A stretch of 64,000 bases of DNA from Gracilibacillus salinarum (lineage in GTDB: Bacteria > Bacillota > Bacilli > Bacillales > Amphibacillaceae). The notes under the pieces are model-generated. The model was not told the DNA's origin and searched no databases. It was given only the letters and a program-made list of their open reading frames with translations. Position 1 is the stretch's first letter, and the number at the start of each line of letters is the position of its first letter. This document shows positions 57,001 to 64,000 of the stretch, piece by piece. The stretch lies in the NCBI RefSeq assembly GCF_022919575.1, contig NZ_CP095071.1, positions 3,172,001-3,236,000 of the forward strand, in the 5' to 3' direction. The position numbers and the translations under genes are program-made.

Positions 57001-57053
57001 AGTTAGTTGTATATAAATTATTTCAATTAGGACCTGGCAGGTTATGCTCGGAA

Positions 57054-57365
57054 TTACCTATCTGAAACATCGCATGTATTGGTCTGGTAATACTTTTCGA
57101 TAAAATAACCCTTATCCGCACAATAATCAATAACTAAACTAGTTTCTGTATCCAGATAACGTTTGGTGAAATGATCGATTTGAAAGGTGATTCCGTTTAT
57201 CTCGATGATCGTATCCATTGGTCTTTTCTCATCAACTATCAGAGAATAAGTGAGAGATATTCCGCAACCTCCTGTTAATTCAGCATCAAGCCTAGGCAAT
57301 TGGCCTTCTGGAATAGTTTCTGTCTGTAATGCTTTCTGAGCTAACTTAGTTAATGTAATATTCAT
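57054..57365 (-). CDS. HesB/IscA-like iron-sulfur biosynthesis family protein
   Basis: 103 residues. Matches the small HesB/YneR-type members: MNITLTKLAQKAL start, LDAELTGGCGISLTYSLI, FQIDHFTKRYLDTETSLVIDY. Only one Cys (GGCG) falls in a typical cluster-binding position; the C-terminal CxC of true IscA is replaced by a CADKGY segment, so Fe-S binding is uncertain. Lies 30 bases downstream of gcvPB on the same strand; RBS GAAGGAG. Probably co-transcribed or read through from the gcv operon. Confidence 0.75.
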   Translation of the reverse strand: MNITLTKLAQKALQTETIPEGQLPRLDAELTGGCGISLTYSLIVDEKRPMDTIIEINGITFQIDHFTKRYLDTETSLVIDYCADKGYFIEKYYQTNTCDVSDR

Positions 57366-57395
57366 CGTCTAACTCCTTCATAGCATCATAATGAA

Positions 57396-58856
57396 CTATG
57401 ACTCTACAGGTTCTCTGATTTTTTTATAACGTAATATAGGTTTTCTGGCAGCTTGTGTTTCATTTAACCTTCCGATAATCGTGGAATGTGGTGCATCTAA
57501 CACAATAGATGGGTCTTCTGCAGCTTCCTTCGCAATTTGGATCATCACATCAGCAAAAGCATCCAGTGTTTCTTTTGATTCGGTTTCGGTTGGTTCGATC
57601 ATCATGCACTCTTCTACGTTTAAAGGAAAGTAGATGGTAGGGGGATGATAACCAAAATCAAGTAATCGTTTGGCCATATCAAGTGTCCGTACGCCAAGCT
57701 TTTTCTGTTCTGAGCCAGACAGGACGAATTCATGTTTGCAAAATTGCTTGTATGGTGATACGAAATAAGGTGCAAGTCTTTTTTGAAGGTAGTTGGCATG
57801 GAGTACAGCAGACTCTGATACTTGGAGAAGGCCCTCTGCTCCCATTGTTCGAATATACGTGTATGCTCGGATAAGAATGCCAACGTTACCATAGTAACCT
57901 TTTACTCTACCGATAGAAGAAGGAGCTTCATTGTTTAGTACGTATTGTTGCTTCTTTCTCTCCACACGCGGTACAGGCATAAATGGGATTAACGCTTGTT
58001 TAACGCCAACGGGACCTGCACCAGGACCTCCGCCTCCGTGAGGTGTCGTAAAGGTTTTGTGGAGGTTAAAGTGAACGATATCAAATCCCATTTGTCCTGG
58101 AGTCGTTTTGCCGAGGATGGCATTGGCATTTGCCCCATCATAATAAAGTAAGCCTCCCGCTTCATGAACCACTTCCGCAATTTCAACTATCTCTTTTTCA
58201 AATAATCCAAGTGTATTTGGATTCGTTAGCATAAGGGCGGCTGTATCTTTACCGACATATTTTTTAAGTTCTGCTACATCGACTAGTCCCTGCTCATTAG
58301 AAGGAACAGTTATCGTTTCAAACCCTGCGACAGAAGCACTGGCAGGATTTGTACCATGTGCAGAATCGGGCACAAGTACTTTTGTTCTTTTTTCCCCTTT
58401 TTGTGCATGATATGCTTTGGCAATCATGAGTCCGGTCCATTCCCCTTGAGCACCTGCTGAAGGTTGAAGTGTGACAGCATCCATCCCCGCGATCGCTGCT
58501 AAGTCCTCCTGCAGTTCATATAATATTTGAAGTACTCCTTGTACCGTTTCTTCTGGCTGATAAGGATGAACACGGCTAAATCCTTCTAATCTAGCAACAT
58601 CTTCATTGATCTTAGGATTATATTTCATGGTACAAGAACCAAGTGGGTAAAAACCATTATCAATTCCATGATTCTGATTTGAAAGTGCAGTATAATGACG
58701 GACAAGCTGTAACTCGGATACCTCAGGCAGTTCTGCGGGAGTATTCCGAATTAAATGGCTTGGAAATTTGTCTTCTACATGTACTTCATCCACATCACTT
58801 TCAGGCAGATCAATTCCTACTCTTCCGGGTTTGCTGATTTCAAATATTAAGTCCAT
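57396..58856 (-). CDS. gcvPB: Glycine dehydrogenase (decarboxylating) subunit 2
   Basis: 486 residues, ATG directly after the gcvPA stop. P-protein subunit carrying pyridoxal phosphate; decarboxylates glycine and passes the aminomethyl group to lipoyl-GcvH. Seen: the PLP-lysine region [25 protein letters not shown] (Lys at about 270), [29 protein letters not shown] and [12 protein letters not shown]. The two-gene P-protein is usual in Bacillaceae. Last gene of the gcv operon before the HesB-like gene. Confidence 0.97.
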   Translation of the reverse strand: MDLIFEISKPGRVGIDLPESDVDEVHVEDKFPSHLIRNTPAELPEVSELQLVRHYTALSNQNHGIDNGFYPLGSCTMKYNPKINEDVARLEGFSRVHPYQPEETVQGVLQILYELQEDLAAIAGMDAVTLQPSAGAQGEWTGLMIAKAYHAQKGEKRTKVLVPDSAHGTNPASASVAGFETITVPSNEQGLVDVAELKKYVGKDTAALMLTNPNTLGLFEKEIVEIAEVVHEAGGLLYYDGANANAILGKTTPGQMGFDIVHFNLHKTFTTPHGGGGPGAGPVGVKQALIPFMPVPRVERKKQQYVLNNEAPSSIGRVKGYYGNVGILIRAYTYIRTMGAEGLLQVSESAVLHANYLQKRLAPYFVSPYKQFCKHEFVLSGSEQKKLGVRTLDMAKRLLDFGYHPPTIYFPLNVEECMMIEPTETESKETLDAFADVMIQIAKEAAEDPSIVLDAPHSTIIGRLNETQAARKPILRYKKIREPVES

Positions 58857-60200
58857 TTATAATGCCTCCAATACCTGTACAAAATGATCGATTTCTTCTT
58901 TGGACCGTTGCTCTGTAACAGCTATTAACATCTCGTTTTCTTTGCTGTAGGCCTTGCTGAGATCATATCCACCAATGATGCCAGCATGAAGTAGCTTCTC
59001 ATTAACTTCCTGTACGGACAAAGGTAATCCGACAACGAATTCATTGAAAAAAGGGCCAGTATTTTTTATCGAAAATCCTTTCGTTGCAAGTTGTTTCGCC
59101 ATATAATCTGCTTTTTCTAAATTTAACTGTGCCATTTTGCGTATACCGTTTTTACCTAGTGCAGTCATACATATCGATGAAGCAAGTGCATTTAATGCTT
59201 GATTCGAACATATATTAGAAGTCGCTTTATCGCGGCGGATGTGCTGTTCGCGGGCTTGTAAGGTTAGCGTAAACCCGCGATTTCCTTGGTTATCTGTAGT
59301 TTGACCAACTATTCTTCCTGGAATTTTTCGCATTAACTTTTTGTTTACAGCAAAGAATCCGCAATGTGGTCCACCGAAAGACATCGGTATTCCTAATGGC
59401 TGCATGTCACCAACTACAATATCCGCTCCTAGTTTCCCTGGTGCTTGTAATAGTGCCAGTGCAAGTGGGTTAGCACTAACGATCAACAAGGCGCCACTTT
59501 CTTTAGCAATGTTGTTAATGGTTTGTATATCTTCCACAGATCCGAAGAAATTAGGGTATTGGACAATAATCGCAGCTGTCTGCTTATTCACCTTTGCTTG
59601 CAAAAGATCCAAGTCAGTAAGATCATTCTCTAATTCGATTTCTTCAACGTTAAACGCAGGCCCAGAAGACACCGTTTCTAGTATAGAGCGAGATTCCGGG
59701 TGAACGGATTTTGATATGATCACATCTTTACGTTTTGTAGAAGTTACAGCAAGTGATGCAGCTTCTGCTACAGAAGTAAAGCCATCATACATAGAAGAAT
59801 TGGCAACCTCCATTCCCGTTAGTTCACAAACCATTGTTTGAAATTCGAATATTGCTTGTAATTCTCCCTGGCTAATCTCTGGCTGGTATGGGGTATAAGC
59901 AGTATAGAATTCAGATCTGGAAATCATGTGGTTCACAACACTAGGAATATAGTGATCATACGTACCTGCTCCGAGAAAACAAGCGTAAGCATTGGCATGG
60001 ACATTTAATAAGCTTAGCTGCTGCATTTTTTTTAGTAAAAGGGGTTCAGGAATTGCATCAGGGATATCAACATCTCCATTTGTTCGAATGGAGGAAGGGA
60101 TATCTGCAAATAAATCATCCACCGATCGGATATTTAAAAAATCAAGCATTTGCTGTTGGTCTTGTTGCGTATCAGGAAGGTATCGATACATCGAAGTCAT
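58857..60200 (-). CDS. gcvPA: Glycine dehydrogenase (decarboxylating) subunit 1
   Basis: 447 residues. Non-lysine-bearing half of the heterotetrameric P-protein. Seen: FLGAGTYDHYIPSVVNHMISRSEFYTAYTPYQPEISQGELQAIFEFQTMVCELTGMEVANSSMYDG, GDMQPLGIPMSFGGPHCGFFA and GRIVGQTTDNQGNRGFTLTLQAREQHIRRDKATSNICSNQAL, all family landmarks. Ends immediately at the gcvPB start; begins five bases after gcvH. Confidence 0.97.
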   Translation of the reverse strand: MTSMYRYLPDTQQDQQQMLDFLNIRSVDDLFADIPSSIRTNGDVDIPDAIPEPLLLKKMQQLSLLNVHANAYACFLGAGTYDHYIPSVVNHMISRSEFYTAYTPYQPEISQGELQAIFEFQTMVCELTGMEVANSSMYDGFTSVAEAASLAVTSTKRKDVIISKSVHPESRSILETVSSGPAFNVEEIELENDLTDLDLLQAKVNKQTAAIIVQYPNFFGSVEDIQTINNIAKESGALLIVSANPLALALLQAPGKLGADIVVGDMQPLGIPMSFGGPHCGFFAVNKKLMRKIPGRIVGQTTDNQGNRGFTLTLQAREQHIRRDKATSNICSNQALNALASSICMTALGKNGIRKMAQLNLEKADYMAKQLATKGFSIKNTGPFFNEFVVGLPLSVQEVNEKLLHAGIIGGYDLSKAYSKENEMLIAVTEQRSKEEIDHFVQVLEAL

Positions 60201-60204
60201 GCTA

Positions 60205-60594
60205 TCATTCTCCTTCTTTAATAAAGTCGTAATAGTCCTTTTCGATCAGGAGTTGCTTAAACTCTTCTGCATTAGTTACTTCTATTTCGATTAACCAGCC
60301 AGCGTGAAAGGGGTCTTCATTAACAATTTCTGGTTCATGTTCTAATGCTTCATTAACTGTGATTACTCTTCCTGATAAGGGAGAGTAGATATCTGAAGCT
60401 GCTTTAACTGACTCGATTGTACCCATTGTTTCTCCAGCCTTAAGCTCACTGCCGACCTCAGCTGATTCAACAAAGACAATATCTCCTAACTGTTCTTGGG
60501 CAAAATCGGTAATACCAATTCGAGCTTTCTGATCATCGATTTGAATTACCCATTCATGATCTTTCGTATAGCGCATTTCTGTTTTCGTTGTCAT
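60205..60594 (-). CDS. gcvH: Glycine cleavage system H protein
   Basis: 129 residues. Lipoyl carrier that shuttles the aminomethyl group between P and T proteins. Lipoyl-lysine in GTIESVKAASDIYSPLSG (K64). Full length for the family. In B. subtilis gcvH is elsewhere in the genome; here it sits between gcvT and gcvPA in the operon. RBS AAAGGAGCGG upstream of ATG 60594. Confidence 0.97.
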   Translation of the reverse strand: MTTKTEMRYTKDHEWVIQIDDQKARIGITDFAQEQLGDIVFVESAEVGSELKAGETMGTIESVKAASDIYSPLSGRVITVNEALEHEPEIVNEDPFHAGWLIEIEVTNAEEFKQLLIEKDYYDFIKEGE

Positions 60595-60612
60595 CTTGTC
60601 ATTCCGCTCCTT

Positions 60613-61721
60613 TTATCTTGTATAGAAAGGTTTTTTTACTACAATGGCGTCAACTAATTTATTACGAATCTTTACTTTTAACTTGGTTCCTAAAGCTGCA
60701 TCTGTTGCTGATATAAGGGCAAGCCCCAAGTATTTTTTTAGAGAGGGGAGTAGGTGCCAGATGTAATATAGCCAATCTCTTCATCAGAAGGCCGATACAC
60801 GTTGTAACCGTGCCGTGGAATGCCCCGATCAACTACTTCAATCCCTACTAACTTGCGGTTTGGTCCATTCGTTTTTTCACGCAGCAGTGCATCTTTTCCT
60901 ATAAACGCATCCTTTTTATTGGTCTTTACGGTAAATCCAATTCCTGCTTCTACAGGAGAAATTTCTGCAGATAAATCTTGACCATACAATGCCAGACACG
61001 CTTCTAATCGCAATGTATCGCGCGCCCCGAGCCCGCAAGCCTTCAATCCATCTTCTTTTCCCATTGCCAATAGTTTTTGCCAAAGCGGTGCTACTTGGTC
61101 AGTGGCAACATATAATTCAAAGCCATCCTCACCTGTATAACCTGTTCGCGATACAAGTATATTGGTTATTTCATCAAGCTGGACATGTTGAACAAATCGA
61201 AAAGGATCAATCTTTGCTAAGTCTAGATCCGTTAGTTGCTGCAAAATATCCAAAGCTTTTGGGCCTTGAATAGCTAACTGCCCTACATCGTTAGAGATAT
61301 TACGGACGGTGACATTACGGTTTGTCTGTTGTTTTATCCAAGTAAAATCTTTGTCGATATTTGCTGCATTGATGACGAGTAAAAATGTATCATCCTCTAA
61401 CTTATAAACAATTAAATCGTCAACAGTGCCACCGTTTTCATAACACATCGCAGTATATTGTGCTTGATTAACCTGAAGTGTGGTAATGTCATTTGTTATT
61501 AGATGATTGAGAAAGCTTTCAGCATTTTTTCCTTCTATAAGAATCTCGCCCATATGAGAAACATCAAACAAACCCGCATGTTGTCGAACGGTTTCGTGTT
61601 CTTCGACAATTCCCGTAAATTGTAACGGCAGAGCCCAACCTCCAAAATCGACCACTCTCGCACCATATTGTTGATAGAGCTGAAAGAGCGGTGTATGATG
61701 TAACGTAGATAATTGACTCAT
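60613..61721 (-). pseudogene. gcvT: Glycine cleavage T protein gene with an apparent 1-nt frameshift near the 3' end
   Basis: Aminomethyltransferase moving the one-carbon unit to tetrahydrofolate. From ATG 61721 (MSQLSTLHHTPLF) the frame is normal through LFDVSHMGEI, NGGTVDDLIVYKL, RTGYTGEDGFELY and EEIGYITSGTYSP, then ends at TAA 60738 after about 327 residues. In the next frame the expected tail continues: LKKYLGLALISATDAALGTKL then VRIRNK-like VKIRNKLVDAIVV, ending at TAA 60613. One missing base at about 60742-60750 (CCTCTCT followed by seven As) restores a 369-residue protein. Either a true mutation or a sequencing error at the A-run; a longer Met start at 61784 is unlikely. Confidence 0.85.
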
Positions 61722-61866
61722 GAACGACACCACCTCCGAAATAATTTTTGTTTCCCTTCTGTACGCTTGTTGGATGCAGTCCATCCGACTTTACATATTC
61801 CTGATAGTCACACTTCTTTCCATATAATGTGCCCAGTCTGATTAGCACGTGTGCTTTTTTGTATAC

Positions 61867-61920
61867 AAAAAAGGACAGAGAAGGGTAGAATGAATGTATC
61901 TTATCCCTTCTCTGTCCTTT
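61867..61920 (-). terminator. Terminator/expression platform of the glycine riboswitch
   Basis: On the minus strand AAAGGACAGAGAAGGG pairs with CCCTTCTCTGTCCTTT, followed by a T-run. Its left arm overlaps the end of the second aptamer, so glycine binding can block terminator formation and turn the gcv operon on. Confidence 0.85.
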
Positions 61921-62097
61921 TACCTGAGAGTTTAGTCCAAATAAAAATAATTGGGACCTTCCCCTTTGGTGGCGTAAGTAGTGTACGCGCTCTCCAGAGC
62001 TTCGTCCTATTATGGTACGTTTACCTGAGAGATTAGTTCATAAGGTTTTTTATGAATTTGCTCCTTCGGTGGCATTTACATGCGCTCTCCCATAATG
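61905..62097 (-). ncRNA. Tandem glycine riboswitch (gcvT RNA element)
   Basis: Two successive aptamers on the minus strand, each with GGAGAGC(G)... GCCACCGAAGGAGCAA or GCCACCAAAGGGGAAGG, and ending ACTCTCAGGTAAA or ATCTCTCAGGTAAA. These are the conserved glycine riboswitch segments. The 5' aptamer lies at about 62097-62012 and the 3' one at about 62003-61908, with a short linker, directly upstream of the gcv operon. Known: glycine binding induces the degradation operon. Confidence 0.95.
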
Positions 62098-62281
62098 ATC
62101 ATCCGTATCTATATTTAATTGATATCCTTATCTTATGGTGAAGTACCGTATACGTCAGTAATGTTGTTATATTATATTACATAATTTCCCATTGTATGCC
62201 TTTTCCAAACTATATTATATGTAACATCAATGACATTCTTTTTTTATTTATACGTTAGGAAAGCATAAAATGTTAATAATG

Positions 62282-62352
62282 AAGAAGTTCGGCATAGTGA
62301 AAGAAAATCCTCGGCATTCACTAATAGACGAGCCGAATAATGAGTTTTTATA
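62282..62352 (+). repeat. Dispersed hairpin repeat, diverged copy 3
   Basis: GAAGAAGTTCGGCATAGTGA, then CTCGGCATTCACTAATAGAC and GAGCCGAATAATGAGTTTTT. Resembles the 23.65-kb copy in layout (AGTGAA, hairpin with CTAATAGACGA, GAGTTTTT) but lacks the GTACCAAGTATAAG part. The rest of 62098-62449 shows no gene. Confidence 0.45.
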
Positions 62353-62449
62353 AAAAATTGTAATTTACAAACAAAAATATACATTTTATTGGTATAATAG
62401 GTTTGGTTTCTGTGACTTAACCTTTTCTTTAAAAAAAGCAATATTTTTT

Positions 62450-62476
62450 TGAAACCTTTTTAAAGTGAATTTCGTA
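62450..62476 (+). promoter_or_regulatory. Sigma-W autoregulatory promoter
   Basis: TGAAAC (62450-62455) and CGTA (62473-62476) separated by 17 bases, the canonical sigma-W consensus. It is 36 bases upstream of sigW. Confidence 0.9.
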
Positions 62477-62511
62477 CAACTAATAACCGCAAATGTAGCG
62501 GAGGTATATAA

Positions 62512-63078
62512 ATGATTGAGGAAAAAATAAAGCAGAATATAAAATTAGTGAAAAAAGGTGACCAATCTGCCTTTGAGGACATCGTTGCCTTTTATCAGAA
62601 TAAAGTATATGCTATTTGTTTCCGAATGATCGGGAATAAACATGAAGCAGAAGATATTGCACAAGAGGCTTTTATTCGTGCCTATTTAAACATTCAGTCC
62701 TATGATGAAAATCGCAAGTTTTCTACATGGCTTTACCGAATCGCGACGAATTTAACGATTGACCGAATTCGAAAGAAGAAGCCTGATTTTTACTTGGATG
62801 CAGAGATTAAAGGTACGGACGGATTGAATATGTATGCGCAATTGCCAGCAGAAGATCCATTGCCGGACCAAGAAGTAGAAAGTTTGGAAATGCAAAGTTA
62901 TATACAAAATGAAATTATGCAACTCCCTGCTAAATACCGGAGTATCATTGCTTTACGTTTTATAGATGAGCTGTCTCTTAAGGAAATTAGTGAGATTTTG
63001 GAAATACCAGTGGGAACAGTCAAGACGAGAATCCACAGAGGAAGAGAAGCTCTTAGAAAAAGGCTTCGTCACGTTTAA
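62512..63078 (+). CDS. sigW: ECF RNA polymerase sigma factor SigW
   Basis: 188 residues, same length as B. subtilis SigW (187). Controls genes for cell-envelope stress and antimicrobial-peptide resistance. Seen: region 2 FEDIVAFYQNKVYAICFRMIGNKHEAEDIAQEAFIRAYLNIQSYDENRKFSTWLYRIATNLTIDRIRKKKPDFYLD and region 4 LPAKYRSIIALRFIDELSLKEISEILEIPVGTVKTRIHRGREALRKRL. Transcribed from its own consensus promoter; followed by rsiW. RBS GGAGG. Confidence 0.97.
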   Translation: MIEEKIKQNIKLVKKGDQSAFEDIVAFYQNKVYAICFRMIGNKHEAEDIAQEAFIRAYLNIQSYDENRKFSTWLYRIATNLTIDRIRKKKPDFYLDAEIKGTDGLNMYAQLPAEDPLPDQEVESLEMQSYIQNEIMQLPAKYRSIIALRFIDELSLKEISEILEIPVGTVKTRIHRGREALRKRLRHV

Positions 63079-63092
63079 GGGGTGTGAGCAAA

Positions 63093-63701
63093 ATGAAATG
63101 TAATAAAGAAAATGTCGATTTAATGCATCAGTATTTAGATGGTGATATTTCAGCACGTGACGCGCAACAATTGCGCGCCCATTTAAAATCATGTGAAGCA
63201 TGTCAGCATCATTTTCAAGAATTAAAACGAACGGTTGCATTGGTCACAGCTAATATAGAATTAAAACCATCCGCAGATTTCACAAAAAATGTGATGGGTC
63301 AGTTACCAAAAGAGAAGAAAAGAATGTCAGTCAAGCGATGGATGAAAATCCACCCGATGTTAACAGCAGCTGCCATTTTCTTCGTTTTTATGATAAGTGG
63401 TATGGTTTCCGCATGGGGACAGGATCACCAATTAAGCTATCCGAAGGGACAAAATCTGTTAGTGGAGAACGATACAGTTATTGTACCAGAAGATGTAGTC
63501 ATTGAAGAAGATTTAGAAATCAAAAATGGCAATATTAAAATTGAAGGTGAGGTCCAGGGAGACGTCACGATCATTAATGGAGACAATTTGTCAGCATCTG
63601 CAGGGAAAGTAACAGGCGAAATAAAAGAAATAGATCAACTATTTGGCTGGATGTGGTATAAGCTGAAGGGTTTATTCCAAAGTGTATTCAGTTTTGATTA
63701 A
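63093..63701 (+). CDS. rsiW: Anti-sigma-W factor RsiW
   Basis: 202 residues from ATG 63093, chosen because AAGGGG lies seven bases upstream; a GTG at 63084 is possible. Seen: a zinc anti-sigma domain (about 1-45, HLKSCEACQHHF, the H-x3-C-x2-C motif), the conserved KPSADFTKNVMGQLPKEKKRMSVKRWMKIHPML segment, a membrane helix (about 88-106), and an extracellular domain cut first by PrsW-type and then by RasP proteases in Bacillus. Operon partner of sigW; terminator follows. Confidence 0.95.
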   Translation: MKCNKENVDLMHQYLDGDISARDAQQLRAHLKSCEACQHHFQELKRTVALVTANIELKPSADFTKNVMGQLPKEKKRMSVKRWMKIHPMLTAAAIFFVFMISGMVSAWGQDHQLSYPKGQNLLVENDTVIVPEDVVIEEDLEIKNGNIKIEGEVQGDVTIINGDNLSASAGKVTGEIKEIDQLFGWMWYKLKGLFQSVFSFD

Positions 63702-63709
63702 AACAGAAG

Positions 63710-63746
63710 ACAGTGATACTTTTGCAACTAGTATCACTGTTTTTTT
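63710..63746 (+). terminator. Terminator of the sigW-rsiW operon
   Basis: ACAGTGATACT/AGTATCACTGT stem, then TTTTTT. Confidence 0.85.
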
Positions 63747-63761
63747 ATACAGTTAAGTTCC

Positions 63762-64000
63762 TATAATATGGATTATGTAAACTAGCCATCGCTAGCCACG
63801 CAGCCATATTGAGATATTTAATGTGCTGGCATACCGCTCCGTCCAACCACTCCGCGTCCTGCGGGGCACGGCTGAAGATCCACTTTGTGAAGAAGAGCAC
63901 TTCACAAAGTGGATCTTCAGCACCTGCACAATCCCGCGGGAGTCTACGTGGTTGGCCTACGCTAGGATTGGAACTCTACAATTTTTGTCAGAGCTAGCAT
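63762..64000. mobile_element. MITE-like element, copy F (cut by window end)
   Basis: Starts with TATAATATGGATTATGTAAA, then the core GTCCAACCACTCCGCGTCCT, a perfect 21-bp hairpin (63872-63892 with 63900-63920, seven-base loop) and GGGAGTCTACGTGGTTGGCC. The right terminal repeat lies beyond 64000. The frame at 63809-63997 is a repeat by-product. Confidence 0.8.

Overview
The window comes from the chromosome of a low-GC, spore-forming Bacillaceae bacterium, probably a halotolerant relative of Gracilibacillus, Oceanobacillus or Virgibacillus. The genus is an inference from gene style and dispersed repeats. The family-level call rests on the 16S rRNA, AGGAGG-type ribosome binding sites, a sporulation/germination block in Bacillus order (cwlD, salA, gerD, kbaA, pdaB, then an rRNA operon) and a sigW-rsiW pair with a sigma-W promoter.

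1-13 kb: right part of a conjugative element. It holds the end of a VirB4/ConE-type ATPase, a VirB8-like protein, a two-domain cell-wall hydrolase, a membrane coiled-coil protein, a hairpin-rich oriT candidate, two small relaxosome-type proteins, a MobP relaxase, a TIR-domain protein, a RadC/JAB protein preceded by a 51-aa mini-gene resembling its N-terminus, topoisomerase III, an ArdC-like antirestriction protein and a 26-aa holin-like toxin gene.

13-23 kb: defence island with a complete type I restriction-modification system (hsdM-hsdS-hsdR), a 103-aa protein and a SIR2-HerA pair. No recombinase or att site is visible, so the right border of the element is not fixed.

23-45 kb: accessory chromosome. 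A membrane-protein pseudogene (one stop, two frameshifts), ykuK-like, a DJ-1/PfpI protein, a LacI-controlled ABC/GH31 alpha-glycoside operon with two matching palindromic operators, nine 52-bp tandem repeats, a TIGR02206 membrane protein, an HxlR regulator divergent from a flavin monooxygenase/FMN reductase pair, a VanZ protein, an ECF sigma/anti-sigma pair and a TAXI-TRAP transporter operon.

45-56 kb: cwlD-salA-gerD-kbaA-pdaB, then 16S-tRNA(Ile)-tRNA(Ala)-23S-5S and nine more tRNA genes.

57-64 kb: glycine cleavage operon gcvT-gcvH-gcvPA-gcvPB under a tandem glycine riboswitch (gcvT carries an apparent 1-nt frameshift near its 3' end), an IscA/HesB-type protein, and sigW-rsiW. A family of GC-rich palindromic, MITE-like elements with AT-rich terminal inverted repeats occurs at about 28.0-28.7, 39.5-39.7, 56.4-57.0 and 63.76 kb to the window end; it explains several false ORFs. 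A second dispersed hairpin family occurs at 23.65, 49.70 and 62.28 kb.
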